DNA of 64,000 nucleotides from Mycocentrospora acerina (GCA_022701365.1 JAKUHH010000201.1:496001-560000); one strand, 5' to 3'. Counted from the stretch's first letter, positions 1 through 13,043 are shown. Notes: generated from the letters alone by a model not told the origin. Numbers and translations are program-made.

Positions 1-825
1 GGTGATTTATCCAGGCTCAAGATGCTCTTCTCAGAGGGTAAACTTAGTCACCAGCTTCATAACCTCGAATTTTTCCGGCTCATTATAAGACGGTGGTCCG
101 AAATTGGCAAACAACATGATAACTGGGAGGAAGCTTTCGACCTCATCGACCGTATTTCGGAGACACTCGTTGTGGAACGATGGGGCAATGAGCTTCTGTG
201 CATCGCTGCTCGCGCCGGCTGTATGCCCATCATCCAGCGTTTGTGCGACCGAGCGCAGCAAAACCCCGAGCTCAAGGCTGAACTACTGCGTGGCTCTCGA
301 TCGATTGGAGAAGCTGTTTTGGGGAACCACATCAGTGTAGTGGAGCATTTACTAAAGGAGAAATATTTTGAAACATACCTCCAGGACCTAAACTCTCGGG
401 GTGAGAATCTCCTGCATATAGCATCAGGTCCCTGCAATCCAGCAATGTTCCACCTTCTTGTCCCCCATCTACATACGGCTCTGCACCAGATCGACAGTCA
501 GGAGAACACGGCCCTCGGACGGATCATCAGCAACTGTTCTAATTCAAGTGATCAGCGCGAATGTGTAAGAACACTGCTTTCGAATGCTAGTATTAATAAG
601 TATAATGACATTGGAGACGGGCAGCGGGATCTTTTGCAGGTAGCTGTGCAGCGTGGAGATACAGAGATGTGCCGTCTTTTGATTTGTGAAGGCAAAATGA
701 ATCCGCTCTCAGCTTTGACACTTGGAGATGACGGACAGATGGTAATAAAAAACAAGCCTTGGATGGACGGGGAGGCTATGCTACAGTTGCTAAAGCAGCA
801 TGCAACCACTGTGGAAGCGTCCTAA
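1..825 (+). CDS. Ankyrin-repeat protein, C-terminal part (5' end probably outside window)
   Basis: The reading frame is open from the first base. The first ATG is at 22, but the frame continues upstream without a stop, so the gene may be cut by the window edge. The protein (267 residues from that ATG) has degenerate ankyrin-type units: ELLCIAARAG near residue 57, the block ending VVEHLLKEK near 110, ENLLHIASG near 128, and DLLQVAVQRGDTEMCRLLI near 205. Ankyrin repeats are protein-protein interaction modules and fungi carry many unnamed ones, so no specific function can be given. The stop is at 823-825. A spliced 5' part is likely because no other domain is present. The ankyrin call is fairly secure; the start is not. 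Confidence 0.6.
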   Translation, partial: GDLSRLKMLFSEGKLSHQLHNLEFFRLIIRRWSEIGKQHDNWEEAFDLIDRISETLVVERWGNELLCIAARAGCMPIIQRLCDRAQQNPELKAELLRGSRSIGEAVLGNHISVVEHLLKEKYFETYLQDLNSRGENLLHIASGPCNPAMFHLLVPHLHTALHQIDSQENTALGRIISNCSNSSDQRECVRTLLSNASINKYNDIGDGQRDLLQVAVQRGDTEMCRLLICEGKMNPLSALTLGDDGQMVIKNKPWMDGEAMLQLLKQHATTVEAS

Positions 826-2779
826 ATGAGCCTGGATCAATATTGTTGACATAAGGTACTATCTTGGAGGGCCGAATAGTGTCTTTTTGGCTATACAATC
901 TCACTGTAGCATGGTTGCGGAAGATATTGTACGAGAAGTTTGAATCATCTTCGAGAAAAGTCGAAGCTTCGACTCCGAGACGGTTGCAAATACCTAACAT
1001 AACATTCTCCTGCCACCCTTAGCGACTAGGCTGACGCAGATGTAGATATTGAACCCATAAACTTTGAGTTTTACTTAAAATTGCAAATTTATTTTAGGCA
1101 GAATGTGTTGCGCGGAGTATATGTAAATACTAGCCGTGGCAGCCAAAGATCAATTGATCTTCTGCTGTTTCACGGAACGAAACCCTTCCTGTATGGAGAC
1201 GATCGTGATAAGAGTCTCTCGGCATGCCCAGGCAAGGTTTACTCTTGCTAGTGATTAGAAGCAAATTTAATATCAACTGGTTCTGCTCTATGCACTTCTT
1301 TGTTGGACGTACATTCAAAATATTGCCGACCTATCCTTTTCAGACATCAACACAAGTTTCCAGGTCGTCTGGATCATCGCTGGCTCCAACTTTTTTACTC
1401 TTGCAGGGAGATGAATCGACACAGAAAATCTGAGGGCAGAACACTAAGTATTTTCAGCCTCCTTCAATAGATAATTCACTTTTCGTTCATAGTACAAGTC
1501 TGCCCTCACTTCTATGATATGCAACATACTTGCTCAGAAAATCTTTTCGTCTCGGGGGCTTTGACTATATCTAAGTCGATATCTGATTGAACTGTATGAT
1601 CCCAACATGACTCAGAGGAGAGTTGATCCTTTATGCTCATGCCACACGATTAAGCTCTGATTCCTTTGCCTATGGCATTTTCATACGACAACTGGACGCT
1701 AGTTTTGAATAACGGCTGTAAGATTCAAATTCTGTTGAAAATAGATGCTCCAAGACAAACTGCAAGCTTGAGTAAGACAACTCAACAGAAACAGGATCTC
1801 TTCACACCATCACTCATCTTTCTCACCAATATGCCTCAAGCCGGATCAATCGCTACCGCCCACTTGAACTCAGATATTCTTGCGTGTGCTTCACCACACC
1901 GCAACTACTAACAACTGCTCGTCTTCGGTGTTCTTGACTGTGTGACTAAAGTAGAAGAAGAATATGCAAAAAAAAACGTGTGAACGCATCAAGCAAGCAA
2001 CTAACCTGTACTAGTAATCTCTAATTTATAAGTATATCCTTTACTATAAATTAACCCCCCCAGCATTCCCTTTGACCTAACTAATCTTCCGACTAACCCA
2101 CTTTTTTCTTCTCACAACTCAATACTCCCCTTCAACCTCGCACACGTAGCACACAATACTATTATCCTCCCTCTCCCTCAAACACGGGAGGAGAAGAGAA
2201 TTTTTTTATATTAACAGCACTAACCTCCTACACAAAAGTGCCCCAGGAAAGAAAGAAGGAAAGAAAGAAAAGAACCACACAGTCAGCAACAATCCACGCA
2301 ACCCCCTACAAGCGCAGATATCTTCTCCAACCCCAGATACAACCCCTACAAGCCTAACCAGATCGCCAGAAAGCAGAATGGGAAAGATACGGTCATCCAA
2401 TCGATATTATTCGCTTCCCCGCAGCGTCCTATGCTAAAGATAAATATACGTGAATTAAAATAGAGAGATTAGACTTGTTGAATTTAATGGCACCGCCATT
2501 AACAGTAAGCGAGTGGAATTCAAGACAGAAGACGTACTACCTACAAGTGACCCTGGGGGTGTGTACATTTGGCAAACGCGCATAAAATAGTGTGAGCCGC
2601 AAACAAAGCCGCATGATCGATGGTAGTATTTTGAAATTCAAGTGTCAATCCTATTTGTGCTTCATGATGTATTGTAATGTAAGCATTGGAAAACAGATCA
2701 ACCCAAACGACCAGATCGAGCCTCTTTCCTCCGCCCTCCGCCCCCTCCCCCTCCTTTTTTTTTAAACCCCCCAAATACT
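826..2779. other. Gene-free interval of about 1.95 kb
   Basis: I see no supportable gene on either strand. The short open frames here lack domain resemblance and splice-supported extension. From about 1960 to 2780 the sequence is AT- and pyrimidine-rich with homopolymer runs (AAAAAAA near 1969, TTTTTTT near 2202, and a purine-rich AAGAAAG stretch at 2250-2273). It probably holds the 3' UTRs of the ankyrin gene and of the minus-strand SRO7 homologue. Confidence 0.5.
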
Positions 2780-5700
2780 CTACAGTCCAAATTTCCCTTT
2801 CACAGCCCCCAATACAAACCCCCTCTTCTGCTTGTTCACATACTTGTTGACATCTTGCGCCCACCCTGCACTATTCTGCTGCAGATTGTCCATGCTGTCT
2901 CCCACAACATTCAGTTTTTCGGTGCGTTCGTTAAATTGTCTTGACGCCCAGGCGCCCCAGCCTTCATTCGCGGGTTGCGTTTGTGTGGGGTAGGAAGGAT
3001 ATTGAGAAGAAGAGGCGGCGGTGTTTGGATTTGCGGCGCGTTCGGCACGGCGCTGTTGTTCAGCTTCGGAGCGCATTTGTGCCAGCTGGCGTTTGGAAGG
3101 AGGGCGATCGGGGCCGCCGACTGTGGGGAGTATTAGTGACGAGGGAGCTTTAGGAGAGGAGGATGACAAACTGAGGAGATCCATGTTGGCAGGCGTCACG
3201 TGTTGGGTGCCGGAGATCCATTGCAGGTTGCTGATTGTTGGGCGAGGAGGGATGAGAAGGTCGGGATTCAAGAGCGTATCTTTTGTTCGGTCACTGTTCA
3301 GAATTAGTCAGTCTCTTCATCATGTGCTGTTTCAAGTAAAGAGGTGACTTACAATTGCAGTCCTGTTCCAAAGATATTGATGAGAACCATCTCTGCAGGA
3401 CCCTTCCAGCCGAGGATATCTCCTGTGCCAGTTATCACGGCATCGGAAAAGCGGCGAACGTCCAAAACCTCGCTGACTTTGATGGATCCGATTTCCTTGA
3501 AAGCAGGTAGAGAATACGCCCTCGCACACCCATCTCCATACAATCCAAGCAGTGCGTAGCCGAGATCTTCATACCGCACAACAGCGGCTGCATCACAGAG
3601 GTATTGATCCCAAGTTTTATGGGCACCCTTGTTGGTAGCTGGGCGAAATAGTCTTGCCCCTGTAGCAGTGACTGCCAATAACACACCGCTGACCTTTGAT
3701 CCCGTCCTCAGACCAGCAACGGCAGCTTGTGAGGCATATGCAGGACGGCCTGTCTCAGCGTACATAGGACAGATTCTGATGATCTTGTCTTCCAAGGAGC
3801 TGGCGCCTGCGAATTGCGCTGCGTACCGGCCACCGGCTTCAGGGACAAGTTTGAACGTCGCAAGATGACCCAAATTAGTTCCAACGTGAAGAAGAATGCT
3901 TGAGTAATCATCGCCATCGAGGGTCATGACGCTAAACTCGATGCATGTCAACCATTCTGGCTTTGGTGCTGCCTGGTTGGAGCTTCGTCTGAAACTTCCT
4001 CGTTTTTCCGACTTCGCAAAGTCGCCAATGGAACCTCTGTATATCACGGCTGGGCCTCTCAAATCAATGATAGCTAGACTACCCCCTTGAAAGCCAGCCG
4101 CAACGAAACCAACATCTGAATGCTTCAATGCGGTGACTGGCCCATCGGCCTCATTTAGGAGTGTGAACGGCAAAAGTCCTTCCTTAAGAGCAGCTTCGGT
4201 CCTATCGAGAATATTGGTAAGTGCCTTTGGCTTGTTCTCTCCAGGCGGAAGCTCTTGTCCAGGATTCTTATTGACGTTCCATCGAAAGATCACCACTTCG
4301 CCAGTTTTGAGACCTACAGATAGCTCAGAAGCAGCGCCAGCAAAGGAAGTCCGCGTCACATCTACATTCTCTTGTCGTCCCACTGCGCGAGCAACATCAA
4401 TTTGAAGCAGCGCATCGTTCTCGACCTCGTCGGCATGGCCTGCATCCCAAAGTCTGACCGTTCCATCAGCATGGGAAGTCTGGACAATATTACGGTTCTC
4501 AAATCTCTTCAAAGGGTAGACGGCTCCTGCGCCGCCGTGGAGAAATTTTGGACCATGTTGCCGTCTTTCTGTCATACCAAGCCACTTTGCACGCTCTACT
4601 GGTGCGAGATTTGCATAGCCAATGTACGGGTGTACAAGCGTCAAGGAAAGAGCCAGCTGGTTCGTAGGTGTTATAGGCATGCCACTTGGAAACGAGAGTG
4701 TGATGAGTTCTCCAGAAGCAAGCAAAGCGATGATGGCTATAGGGTCGTGACATCCAGCAAAATGTGGAGAGGTACGAGGGATCAAGCATAGGTCGATAAC
4801 CTCTGACCCAGGTGGACATGGCAGTATTCGCTGCCTCTTGGGGTTCTCGAAATGGTCCGCAAGTAATTGCCATGACGAAGTCGCATAGACAGGTGTTCGG
4901 CCAAGTTCGAAAAGAGTAAGACTCTTGGCGGATATGTTGGATGGTTGTCCACCAGCAACCAGTATAGCAGTGTCATCTGGGTCCGCATTTGCACACCAAG
5001 CAATCTTAAAGATGGGTGATTTTAGCGCAAAGCTTCCCTCCAATGCGCCAGGACTGAAGCTTCCTGGTCCTGGATTGTTCACTTTAGTATCCTGCAATGT
5101 CCTAGCCTCGACGATCCTTCCATCTTTTGGGTCCCAGATGACGATACTGCTATCTTCGTGGCCTGTCAAGATGAATGTTCCTGTCGGGTGCCAGACAGCT
5201 TGCGTCAGGGGTGGCTCCCTCTCCTTGAACATGGAGCCGGGGTCCGAGTCGCCTCCAGGCGCTCCTTTGGGCAGCACATAATGAAAGAAGCTCGTCGCCT
5301 TGTTTTGCTTGAACGAGTATACAACAGCGCCAGAGTTATATCCAATCAACAAGGACCCAATGTCACGAGGATGCAGCGCCAGCGTAACGACAGAAGTCAA
5401 TCGCGACAGGGGGAACCGCTCCTTCCACAGGTTCGGAATCTTGAAAGGCGTGAGGGTCTGTCTATCCAGGTCATATGCAATAACTTCTCCATACTGTGTG
5501 CCGAGAAGCGCATAGTCGATAGTGGGATCAGAGTGCAACGCTGTGATCTTGGCAGCTGGTGAGTGTGCGTTGACCAGGCTCTTGGTCTCCAGCGAGAAGA
5601 CAGACAGGTCATTCCTCGAATCTATGCACAAGATCTTCTCGGCGCAAAACTGCAGTATCCTGACCGACGCGCGGTGTGGAAGCGGCAGCACCACCTCGAT

Positions 5701-5989
5701 CCTCTTCTGCCCAAAGACGTAAATCTGCCCGTTGCCAAACTGGCTTTCGCTTGTGCCGACAGCAATGAGAGACTGCACGGGATCGTAGGCGATTTGGGTT
5801 ATCTTGGAGTTTATGCCATAGTTGCGGATCTGCGCCTGTTAGCTTACCGCACCTGTAGATGCATGTGCGCAACGCCAAACAGATCAGAGTGCGGGCACAT
5901 ACGTGATCAAGCACAAAAAGATCAGATCCAAGGCCGGCAGAAAGATCGTTGTTGACGCCGGCCTGCTTTCCGCGTAAAAGGTGGGCCAT
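2780..5989 (-). CDS. SRO7: Lgl/tomosyn family protein (Sro7/Sro77 homologue)
   Basis: I read three exons: 5903-5989, 3353-5829 and 2780-3293, with GT-AG introns of 73 and 59 bases. They join in frame to give 1025 residues. The N-terminus carries the family signature LFVLDH then RNYGINSKITQIAYDPVQS, followed by WD40-like blades (TGHEDSSIVIWDPKDG, ADGTVRLWD). Exon 3 opens with the conserved segment NPDLLIPPRPTISNLQW. The last 60 residues resemble the R-SNARE-like tail of tomosyn (ERTEKLNVVGDSMDNLQQN). Family members bind the plasma-membrane t-SNARE Sec9 and act with the Rab Sec4 and the exocyst in polarised secretion; that role is inferred from the family. Length is close to yeast Sro7 (1033). 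The call is firm. Confidence 0.92.
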
Positions 5990-6409
5990 GGTGGTGAGTG
6001 TGTGCGTGTCTCATAGCTCGTGATGCGCGAGAATGCTGCGTTGGTCTTGGGTTGCTGGGTTGTGGGAATGCGCGCCGGAGAACATGACGTATCACCGTTC
6101 TTTGTTTTCGTAGATGCAGGGTCCACGGCACGCTAAAACGGATCACTCGGGAACGCGTTCAATGCTGACTATGGCTGCCTTCTTATTCTAGAGGCATAGA
6201 TCATTTCATGTCTGCAGGAAAAAGACATAGTATTGATATTAGAAGGTGTAAATATTTCTTCACCCTCAGGTCGTCACAAAAGGCGCCGAGTAAACAGCCT
6301 TTCCTATCTATCTTAACAGCCTACACAGAAAACGCCAGGATATCATGTCGTACCCAAACCACCATACAACAGCCCCCGAGAAATCAAGCCACTTTGGAAT
6401 CCCCCACTA
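5990..6409. other. Intergenic interval between two minus-strand genes
   Basis: It should hold the SRO7 promoter and the 3' UTR of the next minus-strand gene. I see no gene or repeat in it. Confidence 0.5.
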
Positions 6410-9268
6410 CTAAGTCGACATGGACGCCCCATTTGCCTGTCCAGCATATGATCCATTAGGCGGCTGGGGTGTCCCAGAGCCCTGTCTGCTATTGAAACTA
6501 TTTTGCGCTGCCAGTCGGGCTTGCGACTGTGCTGCCGCCTGCGCCTGCTGCCTGTCAATTATCATCTGCTGGGGATTGTACGTAGCAGAGACAGGAGCTT
6601 GCGGAGTTGTGCCATACTGTGACGGGCCATAGTACGTACTGCGCAACTGACCTCCCGAAACCGGTGTACCATATCCAGCAGGCCGCGTGCCATAGCCCGG
6701 CTGCATTGGCGTCGGAGCCCCTTTTATAGGAGAAACAGTGCGTGCTTGCGGTGTCTGCGCCGTGCTGTACATGGGTGCTACGTTCTGGGACCGCGAATAG
6801 TAGCCGTTCTGACCTTGTTGGGAGGCATATCGGTTCTGGCTTTGAGACTGAGGCGTTCCTTGATATTGCGAACTTACGGGACCGCCATAGTTGCTTGGCT
6901 GCGCCGAACGCTGCGGATAGTATTGCCCAGAGGCTGTTTGTCCATAGCTCGCTCTTGGCGTTTGTTGATTGTATGACGAACTTGCAGGGAAGCCTGGCCT
7001 CGAAGAAGAGGCGTATGTTGTGCCTGCTGGAAACCCTTGTGTGGGACCAGAGGGTGAGCGTTGGAGGTGTATCGACGACGACCGATGGAGAGCCTGTTGA
7101 GGATAGTGCAGTGATGGCGTCTGAACTGGACGAGCGGCAGATGCATGGGCCGAAGGTGTGGCACGGGCATACTGAGTGTTGCTCGATGTATAGTGTGGAA
7201 GCGTCCCAGAACCGGTTCGGGTGAGAGTGGCAGGAGTAGCCACTGGTGCAGGCGCCTTGGCGAGTCTGGAAAGCTGGTCTTCCTCCAGAACACCCCTATA
7301 CTCCTTCGTGTCGAACAGAATTGTCCGGCTGATGTTAAGCTCCTCTAGCTGGTCGCCATTCAGCTTAGCTACAGCATATGGCGGCAGCATCGATACCATG
7401 ACAGTCAGCTGCGATTTGAGCATCGAGTAGACGTCGATTTCCTCCGATGATGGCGTCAATGGGCTTCCTGCCAGAGAAGCAAGAGAGGAGTTCTGGACCA
7501 CGGGTGTGCGGGGATTGGTTGTCAACGATGAGTTTCGTATTCGTTGGTAGGACGCCAGGGTTTCGAGAAGCTCGGAGATTTCCTGTAGAATCTCATCCGT
7601 GTTCTTCTCTGCCTCACTTTTGTGTTCGACTTCAAGGAATGGGCTTTCTTCGGCTGGCACGAAGTTGTCCACAGCGTCTTTGAAATTCTCATCCTCGTCG
7701 ACTCTGCTGCTAACCTCAGCCTCGATTGCCGTCTCTGTGTCAAGAAGAGCTGGATCGATTGGAAACATCTCGTTGAAACGGCTCTCGCCCACTTTCTGCC
7801 ACCACACCTTGTTCTTTGTCTCCTCGGGGATGATGGCGGAAGCGTCGTCTCGAGTGGGTGCAAAACTTGAATAAGCACTGCGAAATAATGCATCATCGCG
7901 GGCCTGTTGGACAGCAACAAGAGTTGATTCTGCAGGGGGCTGCTGTGCCTCACCAGTGCTCAAGGCCCGTTGTCTGCTCTTCTGTTTCGCAGTTGGCGAG
8001 GTTTGGTCCTTGGGAAGGTCAATCCCTCCGTATCCCAACCAAGATCCAGCTGCCAATTGTTGGTGCGCATAGGACTGGGAGCCTTTTCGCCTAGGCTTGG
8101 GTGTTTCCAGCGGAGCAAAAGTAATCGTGTTGCCCTTTGCATTAATTGGGTTAGCAATCTTTGGGGGACTGATTTGTGGCAGGTGCGCAGGCGCACGGAA
8201 GTTGTTTCCTATAGTCGTGGGGGTCTTCTTTTTGCTGTCGGCTATATCGGGAAGGGGATAAACTTCAGTCGTCGACATGAAGTTTGGCAAGGATGATTCG
8301 CGCAGTGGCAGGGTGATTTTGACGGAAGTGTCGAGAGTTGAGGCAGCGTTTGTTGGTGGGATTGTGTGTGGTTGTTGCAAGCTTGAAAAAAGCTGCTTTG
8401 GAACTTGAGCAGTTCCGTACAGCGTAAGGACTGTTCGGCTCTGTGGCGGTTCTGGGTCTCCCTCTTCTTTGATGGGCACAGGAGTTTCTTCGTCGTTGGA
8501 CGCCTGTTTCTCAGCCTCCGTATCAGTATCCTTTCGTTGAGGTTGAGCCTTGCGTGCGTCTTCTCGTTCAATCAGACTTGCCAAAATCTTTTGGAATGCA
8601 AGCGCCTTTGCTTGTAGTCTTGTCGCTTCGACGGACGGTGGTGCGCTAGACGACTCGTCCCCGTTGGTGGACGCCAAGATTTCAGCACTTGCGCTCTCCA
8701 CGTCCTTCTCCAGAGCCTGCAATGAGCTGTACGAGCCGCTTTGCACGAGGTTGGCGATGGTGGTGGAGTCGACTGGTGGAGTTGATTTGGCGCGCTTCGA
8801 GTCAGACTCGCCTGACGAGCTTCGTGCTGCGGACGAGGCGATGGGGTGGGTCAGGATGGAGGGCTGGGTGTCGTAGCTAGCAAGTGTCAGCGCCATCAGC
8901 AACGCATGAAATGAAAAGCGCTGGGCAGGAGTGTTGCGACGCGACTGGCGCATTCAAGTGCAACCAAGCCTCGTGCAGGCACGCCCGTCGCTCCAATGCG
9001 CGCAGACGGCATGGGGCGGAAATGCGCAGCTAGGACAGAGGAGCCCTTCAGTGGTCGTATCGTACCTCTTGAGGACAACGAGGAAGTCGTCGAGCACCGC
9101 CTGCAGAGACGAGACAGGCCCGCTCGCGGACGTCTCTTGCGCCGGCAGCGACACGCCATTGGAGACGACGGCATTGGTGTCGGTTCGTTTCCGCTTTGCG
9201 AGGGACGGCGAGCTGGGCGTGGGCTGCGGCGGCTGTGGGGACATTGTGTCGCGGGTGGCAGCCATCAT
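6410..9268 (-). CDS. Large low-complexity fungal protein, function unknown
   Basis: I read two exons, 9066-9268 and 6410-8876, joined across a 189-base GT-AG intron, giving 889 residues. The join makes a continuous segment VVLKSYDTQPSILTHPI. Reading through the intron instead creates an unrelated N-terminus, so splicing is preferred. Residues about 1-150 contain a basic KRKR stretch and helical segments (KALAFQKILASLIERED). The middle holds acidic and helical segments and the motif NKVWWQKVGESRFNEMF. The last roughly 300 residues are rich in Q, S, Y, G and P, resembling prion-like domains of transcription and chromatin proteins. A nuclear role is inference from composition. I do not recognise the family with certainty; a chromatin-remodelling subunit is one possibility. 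Confidence 0.7.
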
Positions 9269-10158
9269 GGGCCGTGGCCGTGTTCGTGATTCGTGATGCG
9301 CGCGCGATGCCGTGGGAGGAGCAACGCGTCGTCAGTTGGTCTCCCTGGCCAACATGCACGGTCTCTGTGGGATGCTCGGCCAGGTGCTGCAGATGCAAAG
9401 GGCGCGTTTGCGGGGCAAGGGCTGCGTTCCAGCACACGCAGACGTCCGGGTCGATGCAGAGGCGCGGGATGGGAGCGCGTGGTGGGAACGGCTGTCGACA
9501 ACTAGGCTCGTTTTTGCGGCCTCTGGCACAAACGCGAAGGTCGGCCGCCAAGACGAACGCCGCTGCACGTCGTCGATGGCAGAGCAGGCCAGAGCCAGTG
9601 TGCCGTGCGCGACACGTGACAGGCGTTGCAGGCGATGCCTGCTGCTGCTGCTGCTGCTTCGCTGCAATCTTGCTCTGCGGCGCTGGAGAAATGCTCTGCG
9701 CTGCGCTGCTCTGCGCTGCTGGACGGCTGCTCTGCTGCACTGCACCCAGCACTCCCGTCCACCTCTCAACCGGGCTAGCCCGAAGGCCAGTCCCACCAGC
9801 ACTAGCAGCCACGGCCAACTCCAAGTCGCGTACCGAACGAAAGCCGTTTTTTACCTCCCACCCCAATTGACCTCACGCGCGTGCACTCGTCGATGAATGC
9901 CCCGGTTCCTTTCTCTGGCAGCTCCAGGTAGCCCGTGTCGCCTCCTCCGCCACACGTTGCAGCTGGTCCGCACCCAATGCCCGCTCCACGAGATGGAATC
10001 TGACTTGGCATAGAACCACCCTGCCCTCGCTACCCTCCACCACCGCCCAGCCCAACTCCCAGCATCACGTGCGAGCCTCTCGCCATGCTTTACGCTAGCC
10101 CGCCCCGTGTCGAGCCGCTCGTCGAGGCCTGCGAGGGGCAGTGGCTCACTTCCTGCCC
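9269..10158. promoter_or_regulatory. GC-rich divergent promoter region
   Basis: This lies between the minus-strand Q/S/Y-rich gene and the plus-strand PPR-like gene. It is GC-rich and has open frames on many strands because of composition, which I treat as spurious. A CTG tract lies at about 9639-9658, followed by GCTCTGC-type imperfect repeats to about 9740. A short upstream open frame starts with ATG at 10085 and stops near 10160, overlapping the next gene's candidate starts. Confidence 0.4.
9639..9658. repeat. CTG trinucleotide tract
   Basis: A run of about six GCT/CTG units lies in the divergent intergenic region, followed by degenerate CTCTGC-rich sequence. It is not in a supported coding exon. 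Confidence 0.8.
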
Positions 10159-12887
10159 ATGAAAAACTCGAGCCGTCTGAGGACCGCCATGTCCCAGACG
10201 GCAACGGAAGCTTTGCGGAGCATCACGTGGAGACGTGCATGACTATGATTGAAGCCAGCGAGCAACAGGTCATCCAAGACAGGACACATGACGCAACACA
10301 ACATTCTGCGCCACACTGGGGCTTCCACGCACAGCTCAGCAGCAACAGCAGGAAAGCTCGGCGGCAGAGTCAACCTGGCTACATACTAAAGTCGCTACCC
10401 AGCCCTGCCCGTGACCTCTATGCTATCACAGCTGGATGCAAGCTTGATTTGTCCTACAGCAGCCCTCGCCGTTTCGAGCTAGCCGGAAAGCGACGACAGA
10501 CTTCAAGCAATGATTTGCCAAGGGAGGTGCCAGATATCACTCTTTACTCTGACTCCCTCTACTCCGTCCTCGCTCGCTATCTCAAGCATCAGACTTCATC
10601 TCCAGAGACCGTATCTGCCTTTGAGTATACGCAGAGGGAGCTAGACCTGCTAGCTTCCAAAGGCTTCGAAGCAAAAGATCTAGAAACATGGACGGCTTCT
10701 CTCCTGACCCCAAACCCACTCACGGCCACTAAGATCTTCAGACACAATCGCAAAACACCGCCGTTTTTCTTGGTTTTACTGTTTCTGCGACGTAAACGCA
10801 TACCAAGTATCGCTTTACGAGTAATTGCGAGACATGTTGAACGAAGAGTCGTGACTGAGCCGCTCAGCTGGAATAATCTCAAGATTCTCGTCATTCGCTT
10901 GACCCGCCATGCGCGTAGTCTATGGCCTGAATACATGCCACGGATTGCGGCACTCTTTGTCAATGAAGCAACAAAAATACACGAATCTGGACGCAACCCA
11001 GACCTCCTTTCCCATCGGACCATCTCAGACATGACTCGTTTTTGTAACGCGTTCTTGGTACTGTTGTCTTTGCCTGCCAGCTTGAACCCAATGATCGCCT
11101 CGGGACATCAGCAAAAGGCCCAGTTTCACGTTTTGCAATTCATGGCCAGTCGTACACCTGCGATAATCGTGACGAGGTCGGGTTTTAGATCAGTGACTCG
11201 AAATCAGCTTGCACACTCCAAAACGATAGAGGAGAGAGAATGGGCGGAACTCAAAGGCCCCTCATGGCCACCGTGGAAAGAGAATCGAACAGCAATGGAT
11301 GAGGAGAAAGGATACACGTTCGGCGCTTCAAGGGCATCGAAAATCCTCCACCGCATGTATGAAGCTGGCTACGGTGCTGGTGTCTGGGAACAGGTGGCAG
11401 AGATATATGCTGGCTGGGATACAGATTTGAGTCCGACTATACAGACACGTACATCACTGCCGCGCTTATCGTCACAATTCCGGGGCCAGAGACATTTAAG
11501 TCATCTATTGTGGGCAGGCCGTATTAGGACGACAAGAACCCGAAGAGAGGCTTGGGCATGCTTCCTCGCGCATGAATCCTCGGGTGCGCCTGCACATAAG
11601 GAAATCTACATGGCCATGTTTGAGAAGCTACATCACCCAGAGGCGAAGAGATCTCAGGTGCCCGAGTTCCACCCGGATGTAATCGAAGACTCGGAGCAGC
11701 CAACCGACACCTTGTTACCTGGCGACATGAAGGAGGTGTCTACAGATCCAACATCTCCATTGCACTTGGTGCATCTCAGTGAACCTGTTCCTACCTACGA
11801 GCAACTCTACGACCGCATGTGCTCGAAAGGCGTCCGTCCTACGGCCAGGTTCCTTGCGTTTTTATTAGAAACTCATCCACAGTTTGAATCTGTTTGCAAG
11901 ATGCTGGAGCTAGCCAAGTCTGACTTTGAAGGTGGAGTAGGCCATCTTATCAACGGCACACACGATGAGGATAGCTCAGTCCACCAGATACCCGGGTACT
12001 TTATGGCAGCATTCATTCGCTTTCTTTGCCGGTTTGGGCGATTTCATCGTCTAGCCTCTCAGACTCCCCACTTCATACCACCGGAGCAGCATGCCCACCG
12101 ATTCAAGCGAAACAGGCACTATCTACTAGACTACGCACATGCGCTTCTGTCGCATTACCAGCCTTATTACCGACCAGCTTGGACAGCTTTTATGCACAAG
12201 GTTGCTTTTGGTAAATTCGAGTCCAAAAAAGAAGACAAGAATCAAGGCGAGAACGTCATTCTACAGTATAGTATCCCATTCAGCCTTGTGGAAAACATGA
12301 CAAACATGGGCCTCGACATCGACGACGTCCAGTTCCACCTGCTCTGTACAGTGACACGGTATGCCGCCCAAGCCGCCTACCAGGGCACCATACCACCCGA
12401 GGACGCGCAACTTGTTCTTTCAACCGGCTCGCTCCGCCTTCGAGGACTCTTCCACGCCTTGGTTGGCGCAAACGCAGAAACACATGCACCCGGCTCAGAA
12501 GGAGACGCCACCCCGCCGCATGTCCCCGGACCTGCTGATCTCCACGCATACATTCGTGCTCTGGGCGTACTGCGCGACTACGAGGGTCTCTACTCGTTGG
12601 CCTCGTGGCTTGCCAAGCACCACGTCGAAGTCACTGCCCGCGCGCAAGCCCAGCACTCGGGCAGCAAGATGCTGTTCCGCACGCTCGTTGCGCTGCGGGC
12701 TGCGATTGGGGGTTGGCTGGCAGAGGGCCAGGATTCGAGGCCAAAGGCACCAGAGGATATTGCTTTGCTTGTTAAGCAGCAGATTGAGAGTGTGGAGGAG
12801 TGGGGGGGTTGGCCCAGTCAAAAGTATGTTCAGTTGTATATCAAGGGCCAGTTGAGGACAAGCACGCCGGGGGTTGGGGGGCGGTAA
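10159..12887 (+). CDS. Probable mitochondrial PPR-like protein; 5' structure unresolved
   Basis: A single long frame runs to the stop at 12885-12887. It has no ATG at its upstream end: the first in-frame ATG is at 10239 (882 residues). A different frame begins with ATG at 10159 and encodes about 26 residues rich in R, S and T with almost no acid, typical of a mitochondrial presequence. An intron between about 10226 and 10335 probably joins the two, but I could not fix the splice sites. The body is helical, with blocks such as PLSWNNLKILVIRLTRHARS and YMAAFIRFLCRFGRF-like helices, resembling divergent fungal pentatricopeptide proteins that act on mitochondrial RNA. That function is inferred. 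It converges on the PARG-like gene across the poly-C gap. Confidence 0.6.
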
Positions 12888-13043
12888 AAAAGAAAAGCAT
12901 AAACTAGTCGATAGTAGTGATTTTGAATTTATTTTAATAAAAAATTTATAGAATCTTGTCTAAATACAGCCATTCTCCGTCTTTGAATGATTCAATTACC
13001 ACATCTATTTATATCCCACCAATGCATTCACACTTTTACTTTA

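Noticed and set aside
9048..9896. Several long overlapping frames between the Q/S/Y-rich gene and the PPR-like gene
   Set aside because: GC-rich composition gives long frames on all strands; repeats of A, C and R are not gene-like, and real exons at both sides explain the region.
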